Shown here piece after piece: positions 37,052-46,171 of a DNA stretch of 64,000 bases (its first letter is position 1; the number at the start of each line of letters is the position of its first letter). Origin of the DNA: Thioploca ingrica (GTDB lineage Bacteria > Pseudomonadota > Gammaproteobacteria > Beggiatoales > Beggiatoaceae); the NCBI GenBank assembly GCA_000828835.1, contig AP014633.1:1922001-1986000 (forward strand). The letters are read 5' to 3'. The translations under genes were made by a program, and so were the position numbers. A model generated the notes under the pieces. It had not been told where the DNA came from, ran no database searches, and was given only the letters and a program-made list of their open reading frames with translations.

Positions 37052-38728
37052 TTAACCCTTTTGGGGCAACTCTACTCGTACCCACACGCCTCCGAGTGGT
37101 GAATGCCGTGCGCTGATTTGGCCTTCATGTGCTTCCACAATATTGCGGCAAATCGCTAGACCTAAACCGGCACCCCCTAAAGCACGGCTCCGCGATTTAT
37201 CTACTCGGTAAAGGCGTTCAAAGAGTTTGTCCAGAGAATCTTCTGGCACACCAGGAGCAGAGTCTTTGAAATCCAAAAGCACCTGATTAGCAGTCGTTTC
37301 TAAGCTAATTTCTAGTCGTCCTCGGGATTCCGTGTATCTTAAACTATTTTCTAACAAATTAGTGAACAATTGCGTCAGCCGCCGGGTATCGGCGAAAACA
37401 GTAACCCATTCTGGTACCTGATTAACAAGGACAATATTTTTCGCCGCAAATCGAGGCTGAAAGGCGGTCACCACACTGTCTAGCACATCGGCGATATCGA
37501 CCACTTCTTTGCGATAATCTAACGCGCCTAAATCGGATAAAGCGAGTTCATATAAATCATCCACCAATTTACCCAAGCTCAAAGTTTCGCTGTGCAGCGA
37601 TTTTAAATTCTCTGAAGTCATGGCATGTACACCATCCTGCATCGCTTCGATTTCGCCGCGCAATATTGCTAGCGGGGTGCGCAATTCATGAGAAATGTCA
37701 GCAATCCATTGGCGACGCGCCTGTTCGTTGCGTTCCAAAGTGTGGGCAAGGTGATTAAAATCGGTCGCTAATTGACCCAGTTCATCGGAAGATTTGATCT
37801 GTAACCGTGTTTGATAATGACCACTGCCCAATGCCCGTGCTCCAGCGGTAATATGCCTGATAGGGTTCAACAACTGCCGCGCCAGTACCCAAGACACTAA
37901 AACAGAAATGACCACTGCCAACGCAGCAATAAGGATATAACTGTGACGTTGTTGTGCCTGGAAACTCAAAGCCAAATTATCCGTGATTACTTCGTGGGGA
38001 CGTAGTCCTACCCAACCGACAATTTGACCTTCGTGGTGCAAAGGACGCAAAATTTCGTTAGGTAATGCCTCATAGTGCCCAAATACAACCTGTTTTTTCG
38101 TATCTAATATCTGTAAACGTCGTAAAAAATTAAACCCGGGAGGCGGAGGCTGATGAGGCGGAAAAGGTCCAAAATTTTCATCAAAGTCACGAGGTAGGAG
38201 TAACTTCGGTGGAAAAAATCCAAAATCATCGTTAAAATCACGAGGCGGTGGTGGCTCATGCGGAAATAAACCCAAATCGTCGTCAAACCCATGAGGCGGT
38301 GGTGGCTCATGCGGAAACAAGTCCCCGTCATCGTTTGCCTCACGATGCGGTGGTGGCTTAGGCGAAAACAATCCAAAAAAAAAGTCGTTATCAACCTCAC
38401 GATGCGGTGGTGGCTTAGGCGGAAAACCGTCAAAACCCTTATCAAATTCGGGAGGTGGCCGATCATCAAATTTGATATCAAGCGCTTGATGCAACAATTG
38501 CCCAAACAAACGCCGATTTTGGCGCAACAATTCCCAGTCCCCGGCTTGCTCATACACTGTTTCTAAAACGGGTAATAGTTTGTCCAGCTTTTCTATTTCC
38601 ATCCGGTGTAGATAAGATTCTAAGCCATGTTGGAAACTCCAATGTACTGACACTGCCATACCAAAGATAAGGGTAGCGGCAGTCAGTAAAAAAGCTAAAA
38701 ACAGTTTAGGAAACAACCCGAGTTTCAT
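37052..38728 (-). CDS. Sensor histidine kinase with Pro/acidic/His repeats in the periplasmic domain
   Basis: 558 residues. TM1 at about 8-30; periplasmic region to about 260; TM2 at about 262-285; HAMP; H-box WIADISHELRTPLAIL with His near 347; ATPase boxes NLLENSLRYT and GGAGLGLAICRNIV. Between residues about 85 and 205 are about six tandem imperfect repeats of the form FPPKPPPHREVDNDF, FPHEPPPPHGFDDD and FPPHQPPPPGF. Such repeats could bind metal ions (His, Asp) or surface polymers. The kinase part resembles BaeS/CpxA-type envelope sensors. It is paired with the response regulator. Confidence 0.93.
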   Translation of the reverse strand: MKLGLFPKLFLAFLLTAATLIFGMAVSVHWSFQHGLESYLHRMEIEKLDKLLPVLETVYEQAGDWELLRQNRRLFGQLLHQALDIKFDDRPPPEFDKGFDGFPPKPPPHREVDNDFFFGLFSPKPPPHREANDDGDLFPHEPPPPHGFDDDLGLFPHEPPPPRDFNDDFGFFPPKLLLPRDFDENFGPFPPHQPPPPGFNFLRRLQILDTKKQVVFGHYEALPNEILRPLHHEGQIVGWVGLRPHEVITDNLALSFQAQQRHSYILIAALAVVISVLVSWVLARQLLNPIRHITAGARALGSGHYQTRLQIKSSDELGQLATDFNHLAHTLERNEQARRQWIADISHELRTPLAILRGEIEAMQDGVHAMTSENLKSLHSETLSLGKLVDDLYELALSDLGALDYRKEVVDIADVLDSVVTAFQPRFAAKNIVLVNQVPEWVTVFADTRRLTQLFTNLLENSLRYTESRGRLEISLETTANQVLLDFKDSAPGVPEDSLDKLFERLYRVDKSRSRALGGAGLGLAICRNIVEAHEGQISARHSPLGGVWVRVELPQKG

Positions 38729-38841
38729 TGACAGAATTCTATTCTAAAATAGCTACTTTGGTGATTTGTAGCGGTTGCCGCTGTCGCTATCTTTGTTATT
38801 AATAAGTCTATTTTATTTAATTGCCTTCATTTTTTCAGCAG

Positions 38842-39342
38842 TCATGGCACTGCAATAGTAAGTATTTCTGGCAATTCTCGCTTGGAATGATGTGCTACTT
38901 CACGGAGGCTGATAGAGGGATTGTCAATGACGATACCCTGCTCAGCAAACCTGGCACGCATGTCTTCATACGAAGTACCTAACACCGGTGCAATTTGTTG
39001 CAGTGGTGCAGTCGTCACCGCTTCGACTATGAGCCGAATACCATCGCGTTGCCCCAATAATCCAGCCGGTGCTACAAAAGCCAAAGTAATCACGACGGTT
39101 AACGCTAATACAGCCCCCAACAAGCGCTGTTGAAAATACTTTTTAAATGACAGCCAATTACGATACACATGCAGGGTAGCCGCAGCGACAAAAGCGATTC
39201 CCAACCATTCATGGAGTTCCCTGACTAAGCCTTCTCCCACATGAAAAAACATCATAGTACCACTGACTGCAATTACCATAAATAAAGCCATTGCTAGAGG
39301 AGTAGCTAATTTTTTTAAGAAGTCACTGGTATAGGTGCTCAT
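38842..39342 (-). CDS. DUF4405-like membrane protein (possible b-type cytochrome)
   Basis: 166 residues with about three transmembrane helices. Histidines sit inside or near helices (MFFHVGEGLVRELHEWLGI, AATLHVYRNWLSFK), as in DUF4405/cytochrome b-like proteins that bind heme. The C-terminal segment (ISLREVAHHSKRELPEIL) resembles a small periplasmic domain found in the same family. It lies between the two-component system and the EF-hand gene on the same strand. Confidence 0.7.
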   Translation of the reverse strand: MSTYTSDFLKKLATPLAMALFMVIAVSGTMMFFHVGEGLVRELHEWLGIAFVAAATLHVYRNWLSFKKYFQQRLLGAVLALTVVITLAFVAPAGLLGQRDGIRLIVEAVTTAPLQQIAPVLGTSYEDMRARFAEQGIVIDNPSISLREVAHHSKRELPEILTIAVP

Positions 39343-39478
39343 ATTCCTTTTCCTTTCGTCTGGTTGTGGGAACCGTTTTTAACTGGCTCCCACTCGTTTA
39401 ATTGTAATACTCAATTATATTTCAAGGTGAAAATTGATACCAGTTAACCTTAATAGTTAATTTAAACAATCACACCGA

Positions 39479-40081
39479 TTAAAAGCCACCGGGACCATGT
39501 CCACCCATACCATGACCGCCACCGGGACCACGACCACCACCGTCCATTTTGGCAGCAGTATACTCCGCTTCAGAAATGACCCCATCACCATCGCTATCGA
39601 GTTGAGCAAAGTGATGCCACATCTGACCTTCCGGGCTTCTCAACACAGCGAATTCTTCCGGACTTAATGCCCCATTCTTATCTTGATCGGCTAAACCAAA
39701 TAGTGTTGCTGCTATTCCTGTATTCGGTTCAGGGTGGGCATTTTGAAATTCTTCCACACTGAGTTGACCATTTCCATCCGTGTCTATCTGCGCAAAACGG
39801 GTCGCTTGATGTTGGGCTTGCTTACTTTCCATATCGGCTTGTAATTCCTGCAGTTCTAAGGTGCCATTGGTATTGGTATCGGCTTGTTGAAATTCTGCAG
39901 CACGAGCGGCTTGAATTTCCTCAGCAGTGACAGTACCGTCTTGATTGGAATCGTATTGTGCAATAAATTCATCAAGTTGTTGACTATTCCTTCCCATTTC
40001 ATGCCCCCCACGTGCGAATACGGGTGCAGAAAGTGCCAAACTGATGATAAGCGTGAAAGGAATAGCGGGTTGCTTTAACAT
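39479..40081 (-). CDS. Secreted EF-hand calcium-binding protein
   Basis: 200 residues with a signal peptide (LIISLALSAPVFARG). Five EF-hand loops are visible: DSNQDGTVTAEE, DTNTNGTLELQE, DTDGNGQLSVEE, DQDKNGALSPEE and DSDGDGVISEAE. The tail is Gly/His-rich (GGGRGPGGGHGMGGHG). It should bind calcium in the periplasm or outside. AAGGAGATTAATC precedes the ATG. Beside a sensor kinase with acidic repeats it may be part of a metal-responsive envelope module. Confidence 0.9.
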   Translation of the reverse strand: MLKQPAIPFTLIISLALSAPVFARGGHEMGRNSQQLDEFIAQYDSNQDGTVTAEEIQAARAAEFQQADTNTNGTLELQELQADMESKQAQHQATRFAQIDTDGNGQLSVEEFQNAHPEPNTGIAATLFGLADQDKNGALSPEEFAVLRSPEGQMWHHFAQLDSDGDGVISEAEYTAAKMDGGGRGPGGGHGMGGHGPGGF

Positions 40082-40471
40082 GATTAATCTCCTTACTATT
40101 ACGATAAATTCATAATGCTTTGGCTATTTGCCTTAGCTGGAGATAATAATAAATTCAGATTGTAGAGAAAATTTGAAGAAACCGTGAAGTTTTATTGAGT
40201 TTGAAATTATACCGTTTTGGGTTGATAAATTTCAGGTTCATTCGCTGCCGGGCTTATTATTGGTATTGACTAAGATAGCCATCTATGCAGATTTCAATTA
40301 TAATATTTAAGTCATTAAATTATCAAGCTATTGAGTTGTGCTTGGTTCCACTTCTACACCTCAGTTTAAATCTTCTAGTTTGGCACCTTAGCCAAACTGG
40401 ATGAATCAGAAGAATTCAGCATTGAGTTAATGTTGAAAAGTTTCGCTTTGCTCTACTTAGGAGACCATCCT
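40082..40471. other. 390-base divergent intergenic region
   Basis: It lies between the EF-hand gene (minus) and the signalling locus (plus) and should hold both promoters. AGTTTGGC at 40377-40384 and GCCAAACT at 40391-40398 form an 8-bp stem with a 6-base loop, about 75 bases before the chosen start of the next gene. No coding sequence is supported. Confidence 0.5.
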
Positions 40472-41140
40472 ATGGTTAATGAAAAATCTGAAAAAATAAA
40501 TTTGGTAACACTCGACAAACAGTTACGTGCGACCGAACTGAATCTACAACAGGGTGAACCCAAATTAGAGAAAGAGAAAATGCTCGAATCATCCTCCATA
40601 GATACAGTCGTTGCTACCAATATCGGTAATCTAGATAAAATTCGAGAAATTCTGTTTGGTGGTCAGATTCGTGACTATGAAAAACGCTTTAGACGTCTTG
40701 AAGAACGTTTATCTCAGGAAAGTGTCCAACTGCGTGATGAATTGCTGCAACGAGTCAAATCGTTAGAAGATTTGCTCATGAGCGAGACCGAAAGTTTAAC
40801 TGAAAAAATGAAATCGGAACGTCAAGAACGTTATGAAGCTAATCAAGATTTTATCCGTGAAATCAATTCGTTGAAGACCGAAATTAATAATCGATTTGTC
40901 CAACTCGATGAACAAGTCAGTAAGGACATTAAACAACTCCGTCAACAATTCCAAAACCAACTTCAAGAATTAATCGTGCAATTACGCCAACAGAAGGATA
41001 ATTTGACTTTACTGATTAGACAAGAAGTGGCTCAGCTTAAAGAAGAAAAATTGGCTCGAAGTGATCTAGCGGCGTTTTTTACTGAATTTGCTTTACGGTT
41101 AAACAAGGATTTTAATACCAATTCAATAGAAAATGATTAA
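40472..41140 (+). CDS. Coiled-coil protein opening the GTPase signalling locus
   Basis: The ATG at 40472 has AGGAG at 8 bases, so I prefer it to an in-frame ATG at 40430; 222 residues. After a short N-terminal region comes LDKIREILFGGQIRDYEKRF and then a nearly continuous coiled coil to residue about 205 (LEERLSQESVQLRDELLQRV, heptads rich in Leu, Gln, Glu). No signal peptide and no membrane segment. It lies 60 bases before the OmpA-type gene. It may act as a cytoplasmic adaptor or polymer; function unknown. Confidence 0.75.
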   Translation: MVNEKSEKINLVTLDKQLRATELNLQQGEPKLEKEKMLESSSIDTVVATNIGNLDKIREILFGGQIRDYEKRFRRLEERLSQESVQLRDELLQRVKSLEDLLMSETESLTEKMKSERQERYEANQDFIREINSLKTEINNRFVQLDEQVSKDIKQLRQQFQNQLQELIVQLRQQKDNLTLLIRQEVAQLKEEKLARSDLAAFFTEFALRLNKDFNTNSIEND

Positions 41141-41200
41141 TATCAATAAGCTGTATAATATCTTGGCCAGCGGATAACTGAGCTGATTTGCCGATATCCG

Positions 41201-44092
41201 ATGATAATGGAAGAGTATACTCAATTACGCAATTTGCTGCTGGAATCTGAACAGCGACGGTTAGAACAATTAGAAATCCGTTTTAATGACTACCAGCAAC
41301 GGACGCATGATGTTGCTGAAGTGTTACCTTCCGCTTTACGTTCTTCACCCAATCAAGCGGATTTAATCTTGGCTTTACAAGCACCGGTAGACAATTGTGT
41401 AAAACAGTCTGTACAACAAGATCCCAAAACTTTCGCTCAAGCAATTATGCCAGTTATGGTACCGGTCTTACGAAAAACCATTGCGGATGCTTTTAAATCC
41501 ATCCGTGAATTTTTACATGAGCAACAAGCGAGTATTAGTCATTTAGATAACCGTATTAGTCAGTTAGAACAAGGACAAATCACTGATCTGCTGAACCGCT
41601 TAAGTTATATTGAGCAAGCTGTCGCTTACCTAAATGACTTAGAGCAACGTATCAATACCTTAGAACGTTCCAAGCTTAGCCAATTAATTAATAAGATTAG
41701 CTCCTTAGATGCTCACGTTAACACGCTGGAACAAGAGCAAATTAATAAGCTGGTTATTCGTTTGACTGAGCTGGAACAAAGTTTAAGCCAGCTAGAAACC
41801 TCTTTAGGCAATGAAGAAAAACGGGTTAATGAATTAGTTAAATTTTTACCGAAAGCGATTCGTCAAGCGACTCAGTCAGAACCCGCCACGTCTACTGAAG
41901 TTCAACTTATCAATAAAGAAGAAGAATTAACTGAATCTTTACAGATGCCGATAGAATATTGTATTAAATCTTCGGTGGAGCGAGATGCGCATAGTTTTGC
42001 TGATATCTTGTTTCCGGTGATGGGACCAGCGATTCGGAAATCCATTAATGAAACCTTTAAGTCTATCGTTCAAAATATTAATACCTCTCTAGAACGAAGT
42101 TTATCGCTCCAAGGGTTAAGTTGGCGGTTAGAAGCTTGGCGAAGTGGGCGACCGTTTTCGGATATTGTGTTGCAAAATATTTTGGTATACCGCGTTGAAC
42201 AAGTGTTCTTAATTCATCGTGAAACTGGTTTATTAATGCAACATCAAAGTCAAGATGGTACTCAAATCGGTGATAGTGAAGCTATATCAGCGATGCTAAC
42301 CGCTATTCAAGATTTTATTCGTGATTCCTTTTCGACTGGGAAAACGGAGGAATTGGACAGCGTGGAAGTGGGTGATTATACCGTCTGGATGGAACGTGGA
42401 CCCTATGCGGTGTTGGCTTGCGTCATTCGTGGGATTGCGCCCTACGAGTTTAAAAAAACCATGCGCATCAATCTGGAAGCCATCCATGCCCGCTATGGCA
42501 AGGCATTACGACAATTTGCCGGTGATAGTGCTTCGCTAGAACCGTGTAAACCACTGCTACAAAAAACGCTGCAGTCAGAAGTAAAACCGGAAGCTCAATC
42601 TCAAAGAAACCGTTTATTTTCACCAACGCTAATTATCGTATTCAGTATTTTATTTCTCTTATTATTAGGATGGGGTTACCTTCATTGGCGTTACCAGCAA
42701 CGTTTAGATGAATATGTCAAGCGGTTGCAAACCACACCCGGGATTGTGTTAATTTCTACTGATTATCGAAATGGTCAATTAATCGTTCAGGGTTTACGTG
42801 ATCCGTTAGCCGCTGATCCACAAAAAATAGCTCAGCAATTCGGTTTAACCAAGCAAGAAGTCATCAGTCAATGGCAATTTTACCAAGATTTACATCCCCA
42901 ATTTGTGGAACAGCGGCTCCAGCAGTGGCTTGCTCCACCGAAAACCGTGCAACTATCGGTAGCCAATTCGGTTTTATACTTGCGTGGTCACGCCGATCCA
43001 GATTGGATAAATAAAGTTAACAATCAGGGGATGGTGACATTAGGTATTTCACGCATTGATAGTAAAGAACTGATTGATAATAACGCTTTTTTTTCTCAAA
43101 CCCAAGCTGAGTTTGATCGTTATCTCAAAGCGTTACAAAACACGCTAGGTATTGTGATTACCGCTAATGAAATAGAAGGTAATCAACGAATTATAACTGG
43201 ATTACGCGATCCTTTGGCAGAAGATCCGCTAACCATTGCACAACAGTTACAACTCAGTGATAAGGTCAAAAATAATTTAGTCATGCGTTGGCGTTCCTAT
43301 CAAGATTTAACCCCCGATTTTGTGGAAAAACGGCTACAGCGACGCTTAAATCCCCCGTCTACCGTCAAATTACAATTAAAAGGCGAGGTATTATCTCTCA
43401 GTGGTCACGCTTCCCAAGCGTGGATAGATAAAGCAATTCGTGAAGTTCAAGGTATGGCTGGGGTTAACCAAATTAATCGCGAGTTGCTATTAGAAACGGA
43501 TCAGTTTTTATTAATCCAAGCCAAAAATAAACTGGAACCACCGCCACAAATAATTTTAACCGTTAACCAAGGCGTACTGAAGATAGCCGGGCACGCTGAT
43601 AAAAATACAACTGAGCAGTTACGACAACGTATACAAGAGTTACAGGGTTTTGCTAGTATAGATACCCAAGAATTAATCGATCTCGATTTACTCATTCATC
43701 AGATTGAACAACTCGTTATTTATTTTAATGAAAATACCGAACTCAAAGCCGGACAACAACCGACTTTACAATTATTACATCAGTACTTACAACAATTACA
43801 GGCTATCCAAGCGGATTTTACTTTACAAATCATGGGTGACACTGACGGATTAGGTACACAAGAGTCTAATCAGGATTTAAGTAAACGACGGGCAGAAACA
43901 GTCTATCAATGGTTAGTTTCTCAAGGGATAACAGCGCGTTATTTGGTTGTTGCCTTCCCTTCGGCTATCCGTTTTGGTAAACCGGAACCGGATTGGAAGG
44001 AAAGAAAAGTGACTTTTCGGATAGTGGTTAAAAAATCCAGCAACAATAAAGATTCTGGCCATGATACAAAAGAAAATTTGCATGATCGGTGA
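41201..44092 (+). CDS. Transmembrane OmpA-domain protein with cytoplasmic coiled coil and roadblock/longin-like domain
   Basis: 963 residues. The N-terminal half has no signal peptide: coiled coil (to about 230) and two related segments (ALQAPVDNCVKQSVQQD/PVMVPVLRKTI and SLQMPIEYCIKSSVERD/PVMGPAIRKSI). A domain at about 330-413 follows (YRVEQVFLIHRETGLLMQHQ, ISAMLTAIQDFIRDSF) that reads like a roadblock/longin-type alpha-beta fold. One transmembrane helix lies at about 473-492. The periplasmic part has BON-like repeats (VLYLRGHADPDWI, VLSLSGHASQAWI, VLKIAGHADKNTT) and a C-terminal OmpA domain (MGDTDGLGTQESNQDLSKRR) expected to bind peptidoglycan. Its last 32 bases overlap the GTPase gene. Confidence 0.85.
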   Translation: MIMEEYTQLRNLLLESEQRRLEQLEIRFNDYQQRTHDVAEVLPSALRSSPNQADLILALQAPVDNCVKQSVQQDPKTFAQAIMPVMVPVLRKTIADAFKSIREFLHEQQASISHLDNRISQLEQGQITDLLNRLSYIEQAVAYLNDLEQRINTLERSKLSQLINKISSLDAHVNTLEQEQINKLVIRLTELEQSLSQLETSLGNEEKRVNELVKFLPKAIRQATQSEPATSTEVQLINKEEELTESLQMPIEYCIKSSVERDAHSFADILFPVMGPAIRKSINETFKSIVQNINTSLERSLSLQGLSWRLEAWRSGRPFSDIVLQNILVYRVEQVFLIHRETGLLMQHQSQDGTQIGDSEAISAMLTAIQDFIRDSFSTGKTEELDSVEVGDYTVWMERGPYAVLACVIRGIAPYEFKKTMRINLEAIHARYGKALRQFAGDSASLEPCKPLLQKTLQSEVKPEAQSQRNRLFSPTLIIVFSILFLLLLGWGYLHWRYQQRLDEYVKRLQTTPGIVLISTDYRNGQLIVQGLRDPLAADPQKIAQQFGLTKQEVISQWQFYQDLHPQFVEQRLQQWLAPPKTVQLSVANSVLYLRGHADPDWINKVNNQGMVTLGISRIDSKELIDNNAFFSQTQAEFDRYLKALQNTLGIVITANEIEGNQRIITGLRDPLAEDPLTIAQQLQLSDKVKNNLVMRWRSYQDLTPDFVEKRLQRRLNPPSTVKLQLKGEVLSLSGHASQAWIDKAIREVQGMAGVNQINRELLLETDQFLLIQAKNKLEPPPQIILTVNQGVLKIAGHADKNTTEQLRQRIQELQGFASIDTQELIDLDLLIHQIEQLVIYFNENTELKAGQQPTLQLLHQYLQQLQAIQADFTLQIMGDTDGLGTQESNQDLSKRRAETVYQWLVSQGITARYLVVAFPSAIRFGKPEPDWKERKVTFRIVVKKSSNNKDSGHDTKENLHDR

Positions 44093-44567
44093 CTTTGCGG
44101 TAGGCAAAACCTCTTTAGTTGCCCGTTTTGTACGTCAAACTTTTTCCGATAAATATTTGACGACCATTGGCGTAAAAATTGATACCAAATTGATTGACTT
44201 ATCTCAAGAACAAATTAAATTAATTTTATGGGATATTGCCGGCAGTGATGCGTTGTCCACCGTAACCGCTTCTTATTTACGGGGTGCGGCCGGTTATTTT
44301 CTCGTGGTGGATGGAACCCGTAAACCGACTTGGGATAATGCCTTAAATTTACAAGAACTCGTGAATTCACAGATCGGCAATAAACCTTTTATTCTGCTCT
44401 TGAATAAAGCTGATTTACAGGAGCAATGGGAAATTAACAATCTCGATATTGCCGAACAATTACAGCAAGGTCGAATGGTGATTCATACCAGTGCTAAAAC
44501 CGGTACTGGTGTCGAGGAAGCCTTTACACAATTGGCAACAAAATTACTGAATAATCCGACTAACTAA
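44061..44567 (+). CDS. Rab/Ras-like small GTPase
   Basis: 168 residues, a single Ras-fold domain. P-loop GDFAVGKTS (residues 10-18), switch I T35 in TTIGV, G3 motif D58-I-A-G61, G4 NKAD (115-118), G5 TSAK (143-146). The switch II residue after Gly, Gln61 in Ras (DTAGQE), is Ser here (DIAGSD), so intrinsic hydrolysis is probably slow and a partner may supply catalysis. No lipidation Cys. The start overlaps the OmpA-type gene by 32 bases, showing tight coupling with a likely membrane partner. Confidence 0.92.
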   Translation: MIQKKICMIGDFAVGKTSLVARFVRQTFSDKYLTTIGVKIDTKLIDLSQEQIKLILWDIAGSDALSTVTASYLRGAAGYFLVVDGTRKPTWDNALNLQELVNSQIGNKPFILLLNKADLQEQWEINNLDIAEQLQQGRMVIHTSAKTGTGVEEAFTQLATKLLNNPTN

Positions 44568-44614
44568 ACTCAAGTTAATTTAGAACCGTGAATATTTTTA
44601 ATTAAGAAAGATTA

Positions 44615-46162
44615 TTGGCAATGGTTAGAATTCCTTTTAGCATCATAAAATATATCCGTTTTCTGTGGATGTCGGAAAAAGTAATCACTTACTTACGTAT
44701 TGATGCCCAAGGTAATTTAGTGGATTGGGGCGGGCATCCCAATTATTATGGCTTATTTAATCTAGTTAAGGGTAAATCGGCCACGGAACAGATTTCTTTT
44801 TTAGAAGGATTGTTACCGGTCGTTCATACGGAAGTGATCCAATTTCTACGAGTGGGTACCGGTAATAGTGCTCATGTTCATATTGTCCCTTATCAAAACC
44901 ATACTTGGGTATTACTGTTTGATGCCACGGCTGAACATGATCGTCAACAAAAAGTGCAACAACAAGCTAATGAGTTAAGCATCTTGAATTATCGCCAAAG
45001 CCGATTGATTCAACAAATGGAAGACACGTGGCAAACTTTAACCAAAGAAAAACAGCAACTCGAACAAATTAGTCAAGCACAAAGTCGCTTTGTTGCTACA
45101 CTTTCGCATGAATTACGAGCCCCTTTATCGTCCATTATCAATAGTACCGAATTATTAGATAAACCGGTTGAACAATATGAAACTAATTATTTAACTACAA
45201 TAAGAAATAATGCGGATTATCTGTTATCACTTATTGATAACATTTTGGAGCAGACCAAATTAGAAATCGGTCAAGTGGTGCTTCGTCCCAGTCGGTGTGA
45301 TGTTAAACAAACTTTAAAAGAATTAACGGATCTGTTTTTGCCACTGGCTCAAGAAAAGGGGTTAACTTTTACCATAGCAAGTCAACCCACCATCCCTTCT
45401 TTCGTTAGGATAGATGGCTTACGTTTTCGGCAAATTTTAATTAACCTAATTAACAATGCGATAAAATTTACTGAACAAGGTTTCATCAAAGTAACCCTGG
45501 ATTGGCAAGATGATCACCTCAAATTTGCTGTTGCTGATAGTGGCCCAGGTATTCCGCCGGAATCACAGGCTAAGATTTTTACGGCGTTTCACCGTGAAAA
45601 GATAGCTCATAATTTACCCGGAGTGGGTTTAGGATTAACGATTAGTTTCAATCTGATCCAGTTAATGGGGGGGAAATTAACCGTTGAATCAACCCCAGCG
45701 GTCGGTTCCCTCTTTAGCGGATTTATTCAAGCGCCCGCTACGGGCTATATATCGACTGTTGCCGAAACCAGTCAAACGACTACCACGAGTTTGTTAGCGA
45801 GAATCTTAATTGTCGATGATGACATAATCAATTGTAGTGTAATAGAAACTTTTTTAAGAGAAAGAGGACACTTAGTTGTTAGTACTTATGACAGTCGGGA
45901 TGCTATTCAATTAACTCAACAAATTCAACCCGATCTCATTTTAATGGATTTATTAATGCCTCATCTGGATGGTTATACAGTGATACAGCAATTACGCGAA
46001 CAGGAATTTACTCAACCGGTTATCGCCATTTCCGCTTCCAACTTCGAGCATGATCGACTGTATGCTCTGAAAAGCGGATGTAGTGATTACTTAGTTAAAC
46101 CCATTAACATCGAACAATTGTTAGCCGTAATTGAGCAAACACTCAGTAAAGTTAACGCCTAG
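44615..46162 (+). CDS. Hybrid histidine kinase with PAS-like sensor and receiver domain
   Basis: 515 residues, no transmembrane helix. A PAS-like domain (about 22-110) precedes a coiled coil, the H-box FVATLSHELRAPLSSI (His near 165), ATPase boxes NLINNAIKFTE, DSGPGIPPE and GVGLGLTIS, and a C-terminal receiver RILIVDDD with phospho-Asp near 445 in LILMDLLMPHLDG and Lys in DYLVKPI. Cytoplasmic. It starts 47 bases after the GTPase and probably belongs to the same operon, perhaps as its effector or co-regulator. Confidence 0.93.
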   Translation: MAMVRIPFSIIKYIRFLWMSEKVITYLRIDAQGNLVDWGGHPNYYGLFNLVKGKSATEQISFLEGLLPVVHTEVIQFLRVGTGNSAHVHIVPYQNHTWVLLFDATAEHDRQQKVQQQANELSILNYRQSRLIQQMEDTWQTLTKEKQQLEQISQAQSRFVATLSHELRAPLSSIINSTELLDKPVEQYETNYLTTIRNNADYLLSLIDNILEQTKLEIGQVVLRPSRCDVKQTLKELTDLFLPLAQEKGLTFTIASQPTIPSFVRIDGLRFRQILINLINNAIKFTEQGFIKVTLDWQDDHLKFAVADSGPGIPPESQAKIFTAFHREKIAHNLPGVGLGLTISFNLIQLMGGKLTVESTPAVGSLFSGFIQAPATGYISTVAETSQTTTTSLLARILIVDDDIINCSVIETFLRERGHLVVSTYDSRDAIQLTQQIQPDLILMDLLMPHLDGYTVIQQLREQEFTQPVIAISASNFEHDRLYALKSGCSDYLVKPINIEQLLAVIEQTLSKVNA

Positions 46163-46171
46163 GTTGTTAAA

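Noticed and set aside
38104..38566. Two ORFs (both strands) overlapping the kinase repeat region
   Set aside because: They arise from the repeated Pro-rich DNA read in other frames. The repeats themselves keep the kinase frame.
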